A stretch of DNA of 6,660 nucleotides from assembly GCA_003455605.1 (NCBI GenBank), contig DMQR01000076.1:1-6660 (forward strand), in the 5' to 3' direction. The notes beneath the pieces were generated by a model. It was not told the origin of the DNA. It was given only the letters and a program-made list of their open reading frames with translations, and did no database searches. Below, piece after piece: positions 1-5,937 of this stretch. A program made the translations under genes and the position numbers. The DNA comes from Cryomorphaceae bacterium (lineage in GTDB: Bacteria > Bacteroidota > Bacteroidia > Flavobacteriales > Schleiferiaceae). Each line of letters opens with the position of its first letter. The stretch's first letter is position 1.

Positions 1-1
1 G

Positions 2-970
2 ACATCAACGGCCGCTCCGTCGATAAATGCAACTATTACTAACATCTACAATGGATATGGAATATCATGTAAAGGAGGTAATGATGGTGCTATTCAAACC
101 AATGTACAAGGCGGGAAAGCTCCATATTCTTACACATGGAATAATGGTGCCACTTCATCTTTCTTATCAAATTTAAGCGCAGGAACATATATTGTAAACG
201 TAGAAGATTCAAATGGTTGTTTATCAACAGAGTCGATAACGATTGATGAACCAAGTACTTTATCTTATCTCTACGTCGTTGAAGATGTTACGTGTTTTGA
301 TGAACAAGATGGTAAAATCCAACTTTATCCTACGGGAGGAGTTGCCCCATATACCATAAGTTGGTTTGACGGTTCTAGTTTAAGTTACCTTAATAATCTC
401 AGTAACAACTACTATTCGTTTACAATAACCGATGCGAACAGCTGTTCGACATCAGACTCTGTTGAAGTATACGAACCCTCCGAACTCTTAATTACAGTAG
501 ACACTATTCCACCAACTTGTGAAAGAATTAACGACGGTCAAATAGATGCTTTCATCACTGGCGGAACATATCCATATACTTATAGCTTAAATGGGTCGGC
601 AACAGCCCTTCCTGTTGATAGCATTGCAATAGGCAGTTACATATTAAAAGTAACAGATAGTAATAATTGTACGCAGAGTTTAGCCTTTGATCTAGGTCCC
701 CTACAACCAAGATGTTTTATGATTCCAAACATGTATAGCCCTAATTATGATGGTTATAATGACGAGTTCAGAATCCAACATGGTATATGGTCATCGTATA
801 CGATAACCATATACAATCAGATAGGTCAACTGGTATATTCAGGATCTAATAATACGCCTTATTGGGATGGATTTAGCAATGGTGAGCCTCTGCCTACTGG
901 TGATTACTATTATCAACTCATTACTAACGAAGGAGAAGTAATTTATGGTTATGTCACGCTCATTCGTTAA
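2..970 (+). CDS. SprB-repeat surface protein with type B T9SS C-terminal domain (partial, N-terminus missing)
   Basis: The frame is open from the left edge to the TAA at 968-970, giving 322 visible residues; the true start lies outside the window. Residues about 20-237 hold three SprB-like repeats, each with a Cys, a DG pair, a GG..PY motif, a G-Y/V strand and a second Cys (pairs 23/73, 98/148, 173/223). Residues 240-322 match the gliding-motility/CHU_C C-terminal domain (TIGR04131 type): IPN then PN.DG.ND at 241-254, WDG at 288-290, LPTG at 297-300, and the terminal TLIR. In known families this type B domain sends proteins through the type IX secretion system, and SprB-like proteins act as surface adhesins, sometimes in gliding. 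The adjacent PorP/SprF gene supports that reading. Adhesion or gliding is inferred: SprB repeats occur in many surface proteins of unknown ligand. The domain call is strong, the role is not. Confidence 0.93.
   Translation, partial: TSTAAPSINATITNIYNGYGISCKGGNDGAIQTNVQGGKAPYSYTWNNGATSSFLSNLSAGTYIVNVEDSNGCLSTESITIDEPSTLSYLYVVEDVTCFDEQDGKIQLYPTGGVAPYTISWFDGSSLSYLNNLSNNYYSFTITDANSCSTSDSVEVYEPSELLITVDTIPPTCERINDGQIDAFITGGTYPYTYSLNGSATALPVDSIAIGSYILKVTDSNNCTQSLAFDLGPLQPRCFMIPNMYSPNYDGYNDEFRIQHGIWSSYTITIYNQIGQLVYSGSNNTPYWDGFSNGEPLPTGDYYYQLITNEGEVIYGYVTLIR
68..712 (+). repeat. Tandem SprB-type protein repeats, 225-bp period
   Basis: Three in-frame units start at cysteine codons 68, 293 and 518, exactly 225 bp (75 codons) apart. 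Within every unit the second cysteine is exactly 50 residues after the first. The last unit is cut to 65 residues by the C-terminal domain, with another Cys at residue 238. DNA identity between units is low, so the repeats are old and are kept at protein level. Residues 1-22 resemble the end of another unit (a Pro-Ser about 15-18 residues before the Cys), so more repeats probably lie upstream. Confidence 0.85.
930..935 (+). promoter_or_regulatory. Shine-Dalgarno-like site for the PorP/SprF gene
   Basis: AAGGAG lies inside the end of the upstream coding region, 9 bp before the ATG at 945 and 15 bp before the in-frame ATG at 951. The spacing favours 945 as the start and hence the 26-bp gene overlap. 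Bacteroidota often do not rely on such sites, so its use is inferred. Confidence 0.5.
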
Positions 971-1859
971 GACGCTTATAATCGCAGGCTTCATGCCACT
1001 TGCTGGATTTGCCCAACAAATCCAAATGAACACTCCATTTCTGCTGCATAGACATTATGTTAATCCCTCATATAATGGGGTTCTTGATTTCCATCAGTTA
1101 GACTTATTTATGGGAAGTAAATCGAAATGGAATGGTGTCCCAGGTTCTCCTGCGGTAAATGCGGTCCATGCCATAGCTAAGTTTACTGATGAACATACAT
1201 TCGGTATACAAATGGTAGAACACGCATATGCCACATTTAACTACCAATCTATCGCGCTGCCATATAGTTTCACAGCCAAGCTCAATGATTATCATGCATT
1301 GAAATTGGGACTAGCAACTAGATTCGTTCAGAGCAACATAGATTTTTCGAATGCAATCACTGAGATGACAATTGAACCTGCTCTGGACAACTATTCAAGA
1401 TTAACCGTTTTCGTCGATGCTAACGCAGGAGTGTCTTACCACTTCAAAGATCGATTCTCTATGGGCCTAGCAATGACGAACTTTGTTGTCAACGGGTCAG
1501 TAAATGAGCCAGATTTACTCAATTATGCTGCGTACTCTCTACTTCAAGGGACTGCAGACATACATTATATATTCTACAGAACTGAAAGAAATAGCTCCTC
1601 CTTTGACGCCCTCGTCACTTCAAATGGCGCAATGCCGGCCACCTATCAATTGTTTCTGACCACGGAGCAGCAAATTTCAGACGCCAAGGCATTAATAGGT
1701 ATAGGATACAAATCCACAGGAGATCTTGTTACAATTCTACGTATTCACATGGCCAAATTCTACTATCTCTATACCTTCGAAGCCCCTGTAGTTGGTCAAC
1801 AACTCACAGCATTCACGGGTAACTATATAGGCCTTGGCTATAAGTTCACAGCTCCGTAA
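945..1859 (+). CDS. PorP/SprF family type IX secretion outer-membrane protein
   Basis: A 304-residue protein with a signal peptide: positively charged start, hydrophobic core at about 8-22, likely cleavage after Ala23 before QQ. It carries family hallmarks: NPSYNG at 40-45 (the NPAYAG position) and SKWNGVPGSP at 60-69 (the R.QW.G..GAP position). Many short alternating hydrophobic strands follow, and it ends in GLGYKF-like aromatic residues, as expected for an outer-membrane beta-barrel. Length is typical for the family. In Flavobacterium johnsoniae SprF is needed for SprB to reach the surface, and paralogues often sit just downstream of type B cargo genes, as here. I infer that it serves the upstream protein specifically. 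The ATG at 945 overlaps the cargo gene by 26 bp, which suggests coupled translation; ATG 951 is the alternative. It is probably not the core PorP, since other T9SS core genes are absent from the window. Confidence 0.9.
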   Translation: MVMSRSFVKTLIIAGFMPLAGFAQQIQMNTPFLLHRHYVNPSYNGVLDFHQLDLFMGSKSKWNGVPGSPAVNAVHAIAKFTDEHTFGIQMVEHAYATFNYQSIALPYSFTAKLNDYHALKLGLATRFVQSNIDFSNAITEMTIEPALDNYSRLTVFVDANAGVSYHFKDRFSMGLAMTNFVVNGSVNEPDLLNYAAYSLLQGTADIHYIFYRTERNSSSFDALVTSNGAMPATYQLFLTTEQQISDAKALIGIGYKSTGDLVTILRIHMAKFYYLYTFEAPVVGQQLTAFTGNYIGLGYKFTAP

Positions 1860-2111
1860 CGTAGCAATTATCGCGCTCAAGTATTTTTTTCTCACGTAGC
1901 TTCATGCAATAATTGAGGGCTCATCGTCGTAAGGTTAAACAAATTCGGTTTGATTTTGGGAATATTTTTATCCTAGTACATCCGCTACTTACACTAGAGA
2001 CATTGAAGCAATGTGGCGTTCAAATTCAGCCGAAATAGTTTGAGGTGTTGGCCCAGCAATATGAATGCGTGGAAGTTTCTACGAGGGGATTTTACAAGGA
2101 TCGACCGAGAG
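1860..2111. other. Convergent intergenic gap, AT-rich, no gene seen
   Basis: This gap of about 250 bp lies between the ends of the PorP/SprF gene and the epimerase gene. I see no credible coding frame or RNA gene. It contains a T7 run at 1884-1890, 24 bp past the PorP stop, but without a strong stem directly before it. A 7-bp inverted repeat (CAATTAT 1865-1871 / ATAATTG 1909-1915) brackets that run. A compact hairpin lies at 2000-2014 (ACATTG, 3-base loop, CAATGT) with no T-run after it on either strand. Transcription from both sides must end here, but no site is a textbook intrinsic terminator. The line 1921-1980 is 32% GC by hand count. Confidence 0.6.
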
Positions 2112-2522
2112 CTACCCGCGGTCTTGACAAAGCTCAATGAGCGTACCGCCAGTAGTACGGGGATGTAAGAAACAAACCCACTTATTATCTGCACCCGCTT
2201 TGGGTTCTTCATTCAACAGCTGAAAACCGGCTGCGGATAGGCGTTGCATTTCTGCGTGGATATTTTCTACGGCGTAGGCGATGTGGTGCAAACCTTCTCC
2301 ACGCTTTTCAATGAATTTGGCAATAGGACTATCCGGGTTGGTGGCTTCCAACAATTCTATTTTGTTGGGTCCCGCTTTGAAAAAGCTCGTTCGAACCCCT
2401 TCGCTCTCCACCGCCTCTTCCTTGTACGGCGGCACCCCAAAAAGTTTGGTGTAAAGCGCATTCCCTTCTTCTAAGGACCTTACGGCAATGCCTAGGTGTT
2501 CGATTTTATTCAGATGATCCAT
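2112..2522 (-). CDS. mce: Methylmalonyl-CoA epimerase
   Basis: A 136-residue protein of the glyoxalase/VOC fold, the usual length for the family. It interconverts (2R)- and (2S)-methylmalonyl-CoA in the cytoplasm, linking methylmalonyl-CoA mutase with propionyl-CoA carboxylation or decarboxylation. It opens with the typical KIEHLGIAV; His9 is the first expected metal ligand. KIELLE around Glu56, GLHHIAY at 77-83 (His79/His80) and GTLIELCQ at 126-133 (Glu130) supply the other ligand positions of the two VOC modules. Its ATG overlaps the end of the upstream ABC exporter gene by 17 bp, so the two are probably co-transcribed. No mutase or carboxylase gene is in the window. The exact pairing of ligands follows family knowledge, not a structure of this protein. 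Confidence 0.95.
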   Translation of the reverse strand: MDHLNKIEHLGIAVRSLEEGNALYTKLFGVPPYKEEAVESEGVRTSFFKAGPNKIELLEATNPDSPIAKFIEKRGEGLHHIAYAVENIHAEMQRLSAAGFQLLNEEPKAGADNKWVCFLHPRTTGGTLIELCQDRG

Positions 2523-4311
2523 TGTTGGCGTTTAGCGTTCCTAAGTTAACCAATGCCGCGTATTTCCCACCTCTAGATAGGAGTTGCTGATGTGTACCCA
2601 ATTCTACTATTCGCCCCTCCTCTAAATAAGCGATTTGGTCCGCATGTTTGATGGTGCTTAATCTGTGTGCTACCACCACCGTAGTTCGCCCCTTCATTAA
2701 GGCATCAAGGGACTGCTGTACCCTTGCTTCGCTCTCATTGTCTAATGCCGCTGTGGCTTCGTCCAACAGTAGAAGTTTTGGATTGGCATAAAAAGCACGT
2801 GCAATGCTCACACGTTGGCGTTGACCGCCGCTCAAGAAACTTCCGCCTTCGCCGATGGTTTGACCATCGAAATTGGACACAAAATCATCGCAATATGCCG
2901 CAGAAATAGCCTTTTTGTAGCCATCCTCGCTTCCTTTTGCATTGAATGTGATGTTCCCTTGAATCCCGTCGTTGAAAAGCAATGGGTGCTGTGGCACCCA
3001 GCCCAGCCATTTACGATAATCAGCCATATTTACTTGCTTCAAATCTTTGATTCCTAGGGTAACCGACCCCTGTTGAGGATTATCAAAGCCCGCCAATAGA
3101 TACAATAGCGAACTTTTACCACCACCAGAGGGCCCTACGAGTGCGGTTGTTTTTCCGGCTGGAATCACTAAGTCTAAGCCTTGTAGTACATCGCGGTCGT
3201 CGTAGGAAAAACGTACGTCGCGCAGGGTAATATTTTCCTTCCAATCCTCTTCAACCACAGACTGGACACCCGAAGGCGGTACTTCCGTATCCAATACCTC
3301 AAAAATTCGCTGCGCACTAGCAGTGCCTTTTTGAATGTCATAGAGGGCGTTAGTAACGTTTTTGAAAGCAGGAATTAATTGGTAAAACAATAAAATAAAT
3401 GCCACTAATTCTCCACCGGTCAGGCGCTTACCAGTCAGTACCTCTTGGCCACCGAGATAGAGCACTACGAGCAAAACGCTTACGCCCAAGACTTCGGCAA
3501 TAGGCGAGCTAAGGTCGCGCTTACGGAACACCTTGGTCATCGTGCGCTGCCATTCTCGCACTCTTTGAGCGAATGAACTACTGATTTGCCGCTCGACTGC
3601 ATAGCTCTTAATGATTGGAAGGTTCGATAAGGCTTCTTCTAATGCCGTGGTATTCTGACCTAAAAGACCCTGGGCTTCCTTAGCGCTGCGCTTTAGGCTC
3701 TTGCCTACAGTTGCAATGAGACCTCCGGATATAGGTATTATAGCCAAGGCCCATAAGGTCAGGGTAGGGCTCATGGTAAAAAGTACTGCCAAGGTCCCTA
3801 AAATCATCAATGGGTCGCGTACAAATCCCTCCATCCCCTTGAGCATAGACCATTCTATTTCATTTAAATCCACCGTGGCACGTGTCAGTAAATCTCCTTT
3901 TTGCCATTTGCTATGTTGTCGCAAGCTCAAGGCAATCCACTGATCGTGGAGGGCTTGTTTGAAGTTTGCCACTACACCATTACGTACTGGAGCTAAAGTC
4001 CACAAGGCTGCGTATCTCGAGAGGTTTTTCCCAATGAAGATTGTGAAGACCAAAAGGATAATTTGTACAAGAGTAGCCGACGCACCATGAAGATCTCTAT
4101 AAGTCTCTACACGCTCTGCAAGGGCCGTTTTCCAGGGCGCGGCACCGACTAAATCTGAGCCTGGCGTATCAAAAATGATATTGAGTAAAGGGATTAGCGC
4201 ACCGATAGAACCTATACTAAAAACCACCGTAAGGAGGTTGAAAAAGGCCGCGAAAGCTATGTAGCCGGCATAGGGAGCCATGGTTCGAATGATGCGAAGA
4301 AATGCCTTCAT
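2506..4311 (-). CDS. ABC exporter half-transporter (MsbA-like, fused permease and ATPase)
   Basis: A 601-residue inner-membrane protein with an N-terminal six-helix exporter domain (about 10-300) and a C-terminal ATPase. The ATPase is complete: Walker A GPSGGGKS at 393-400 (Lys399), Q-loop Gln441, signature LSGGQ at 493-497, Walker B LLLLDE at 513-518 (catalytic Glu518), D-loop ALD, and switch His549. Such half-transporters act as homodimers exporting lipids, lipid A precursors, drugs or peptides. The closest general type is MsbA-like, but the substrate cannot be read from sequence. I start it at the ATG at 4309-4311 (MKAFLRIIRT). An upstream ATG in frame at 4384-4386 would add 25 residues, low in hydrophobicity and antisense to the rbfA start, so it is rejected. 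The gene runs into mce with a 17-bp overlap and is divergent from rbfA. Confidence 0.92.
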   Translation of the reverse strand: MKAFLRIIRTMAPYAGYIAFAAFFNLLTVVFSIGSIGALIPLLNIIFDTPGSDLVGAAPWKTALAERVETYRDLHGASATLVQIILLVFTIFIGKNLSRYAALWTLAPVRNGVVANFKQALHDQWIALSLRQHSKWQKGDLLTRATVDLNEIEWSMLKGMEGFVRDPLMILGTLAVLFTMSPTLTLWALAIIPISGGLIATVGKSLKRSAKEAQGLLGQNTTALEEALSNLPIIKSYAVERQISSSFAQRVREWQRTMTKVFRKRDLSSPIAEVLGVSVLLVVLYLGGQEVLTGKRLTGGELVAFILLFYQLIPAFKNVTNALYDIQKGTASAQRIFEVLDTEVPPSGVQSVVEEDWKENITLRDVRFSYDDRDVLQGLDLVIPAGKTTALVGPSGGGKSSLLYLLAGFDNPQQGSVTLGIKDLKQVNMADYRKWLGWVPQHPLLFNDGIQGNITFNAKGSEDGYKKAISAAYCDDFVSNFDGQTIGEGGSFLSGGQRQRVSIARAFYANPKLLLLDEATAALDNESEARVQQSLDALMKGRTTVVVAHRLSTIKHADQIAYLEEGRIVELGTHQQLLSRGGKYAALVNLGTLNANNGSSE

Positions 4312-4355
4312 AGTTCTTTTCGTTGCAGCGAAGTTAGCGCTTACGTGGCAATGCG

Positions 4356-4386
4356 TAAATTTACACCTATGGAAAGCACACGTCAA
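4356..4386 (-). promoter_or_regulatory. Candidate Bacteroidota-type promoter for the ABC exporter-mce operon
   Basis: On the minus strand TTG (4384-4386) is followed after 20 bp by TAAATTTA (4356-4363), close to the Bacteroidota pattern TTG-N(17-23)-TAnnTTTG, with a mismatch in the last base. It would leave a leader of about 40 bp before the ATG at 4311. The -7 element is the core of a perfect 10-bp palindrome, GTAAATTTAC (4355-4364), so it reads the same on the plus strand. The promoter lies over the first codons of rbfA. This is pattern matching only. Confidence 0.3.
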
Positions 4387-4728
4387 CTTAAAATCGCCAA
4401 ACTCCTTCAGAAGGAAATGGCGACGATCTTACAGCAATTAGCCAAAGATCAATTCCCAGGCACCCTTCTCAGCGTCTCAAAAGTGCGCGTGAGTCCTGAC
4501 CTTAGTGTGGCCAAAATTTACGTGAGCATTTTTCCCGTAGCTAAAACGAAGGAAACCTTCGATTTCTTGCAACTAAACAAAGTAAAATTGCGCGGTGCCT
4601 TAGGCCATACCGTTGGCAGCCAGTTACGTGTGGTTCCAGATCTTATGATCTATGTGGACGATAGCTTGGAGTACGAAGAGAACATCGATCGCTTATTGCG
4701 CGGTGAAGGCGAAAGCCCCATCAAATAA
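4369..4728 (+). CDS. rbfA: 30S ribosome-binding factor A
   Basis: A 119-residue protein with the RbfA KH-like fold. It begins MESTRQLKIAKLLQKEM, like the usual N-terminal helix of the family, then the SVSKVRVSPDLSVAKIYVSIF strand-turn-strand region, and ends with LRVVPDLMIYVDDSLEYEENIDRLL, a hallmark of RbfA. RbfA binds the 30S subunit during late 16S rRNA maturation and is important in the cold. I choose the ATG at 4369 because homologues start at this residue. In-frame GTG 4345 and ATG 4351 would add 8 or 6 residues (MAMRKFTP) and cannot be excluded. The permease gene follows 6 bp after the TAA, so the two are almost surely one transcript. The rbfA-permease pairing is, from general knowledge, common in Bacteroidota. 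Confidence 0.92.
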   Translation: MESTRQLKIAKLLQKEMATILQQLAKDQFPGTLLSVSKVRVSPDLSVAKIYVSIFPVAKTKETFDFLQLNKVKLRGALGHTVGSQLRVVPDLMIYVDDSLEYEENIDRLLRGEGESPIK

Positions 4729-4734
4729 TTACAG

Positions 4735-5937
4735 GTGAAGCCTTTCAGCACCTATCTCGCTCGCAAGTACTTCTTTTCAAAGGGAAGGTTAGGTGCTATC
4801 CGTATGATGTCACTCACGGCGTTGATTGGACTCTCTTTAGGTACAGCGGCGATGGCGGTGGTACTTAGTGCTTTTGCCGGGCTGGAAGATTTAGTCGCCA
4901 GCCAATACGAGCATGCGAACCCTGCCCTTAAAATCAGTCCTACGACGGGACAGTATTTAGAGCTCACAGCAGAAGATTCGGTATTTATTTCCAACGAAGC
5001 CGCCCACTATCCCACATCTGTATTCGAACCTATTTTTGAGCAGCGCGTGCTCTTGGCACAAGGCGACCATCAGCATATTGCCTACTTGTTGGGTAGCTCG
5101 ATAGAATATGAAAGAGAACACCATTTGGACGAACACTTGCTTACTCAAGCAGATCCAGCACTCGACCTTGGAGGGAATACCCTTCGGTTAGGTGCGGGCG
5201 TAGCCTATCACTTGGGCATTTCAAATACCAATCCACCGCCCATTATCACTGTATATCTACCAAAAATCAATGCCTCTACTAATACCCTTAACTTAAGAGA
5301 GGCGGTGCAAGCCAAGAGTGTTTTTGTATCGGCCATTCACTCTGTACAGTCGGATTATGATGCCAACAAGGTTATTGCCCCACGCCAGTGGGTACAAGAA
5401 TTCACCGGGGCTACACATCCCTCCTATCTTGAGGTTTATTCCAACAATAAAGAGTTGAGAGTATCCATTGAAAGTCACTTTGGCGAGCGTGTCGTAGTAG
5501 CGGATAGACTCGAGCAAGAGGCTACCTTGTTCAAAGTCATGCGATCCGAACGTTTAGTGGTCATTGCTATCCTCGCCTTTGTCGTATTTCTGGCAAGTTT
5601 TGGTGTGGTAAGCGCATTGACCATTATCGCTCTTGAAAAGAATAATGATATCCGAACGCTTTGGTCCATGGGCGCCTCAAATGCCCAGTTACGTCAAATA
5701 TTCTTCACCAACGGCATGTACATTGTCGTTGCTGGTTGGGCGCTGGGCATGACCATTGGGATCATCTTGATCGTTCTTCAACAACAAGTAGGTCTTATCA
5801 CCCTTGGATCTGGCTATGTACAGGAATTCTATCCAGTAACGCTAAAGAATTCACATGTTGTTCTTACGACCTTAATCGTACTGGGTATAGGCACATTGAT
5901 GAGTGCCTGGTCTACTAAGTATGTTGTGAAGGACTAA
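4735..5937 (+). CDS. LolC/LolE-like (FtsX/MacB family) ABC transporter permease
   Basis: A 400-residue inner-membrane protein with four predicted helices: about 21-47, a long periplasmic domain 48-270, then about 273-297, 328-348 and 375-396. This is the layout of LolC/LolE and MacB-type permeases with an FtsX domain at the end. The N-terminal segment (YLARKYFFSKGR followed by a Gly/Ala-rich helix) is typical of Bacteroidota homologues. Such permeases work with a separate LolD-like ATPase to release lipoproteins from the inner membrane or to transmit conformational work. No ATPase gene is adjacent, so it must be encoded elsewhere; the substrate is inferred. The start is GTG at 4735, 6 bp after the rbfA stop, with no upstream in-frame start before that stop; the next Met codons are in or next to the first helix. 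Its TAA overlaps the dusB stop by 4 bp. Confidence 0.87.
   Translation: MKPFSTYLARKYFFSKGRLGAIRMMSLTALIGLSLGTAAMAVVLSAFAGLEDLVASQYEHANPALKISPTTGQYLELTAEDSVFISNEAAHYPTSVFEPIFEQRVLLAQGDHQHIAYLLGSSIEYEREHHLDEHLLTQADPALDLGGNTLRLGAGVAYHLGISNTNPPPIITVYLPKINASTNTLNLREAVQAKSVFVSAIHSVQSDYDANKVIAPRQWVQEFTGATHPSYLEVYSNNKELRVSIESHFGERVVVADRLEQEATLFKVMRSERLVVIAILAFVVFLASFGVVSALTIIALEKNNDIRTLWSMGASNAQLRQIFFTNGMYIVVAGWALGMTIGIILIVLQQQVGLITLGSGYVQEFYPVTLKNSHVVLTTLIVLGIGTLMSAWSTKYVVKD

Noticed and set aside
68..712. CRISPR array or DNA satellite because of the regular 225-bp spacing
   Set aside because: Units are not similar at DNA level beyond coding motifs and form one open reading frame; the periodicity is that of protein repeats.
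1865..1915. Inverted repeat CAATTAT/ATAATTG around a T7 run as an intrinsic terminator
   Set aside because: The loop is 37 bases, the stem is 7 bp and AT-rich, and the T-run is inside the loop instead of after the stem.
2000..2014. ACATTG-AAG-CAATGT hairpin as a terminator or small RNA
   Set aside because: Only 6 bp of stem and no T-run on either strand; such a short palindrome can arise by chance.
1994..2212. 72-residue minus-strand frame as a small gene
   Set aside because: Most of it overlaps mce in another frame, it has no recognisable motif, and mce explains the conserved coding there.
4309..4386. 25-residue N-terminal extension of the ABC exporter
   Set aside because: It is antisense to the rbfA start, has no hydrophobic or family-like content, and MKAFLRII at 4311 gives a normal family N-terminus.
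5661..5918. 85-residue plus-strand frame inside the permease gene
   Set aside because: It is a shadow of the well-supported permease frame, Cys/His-rich by chance, with no domain signal.
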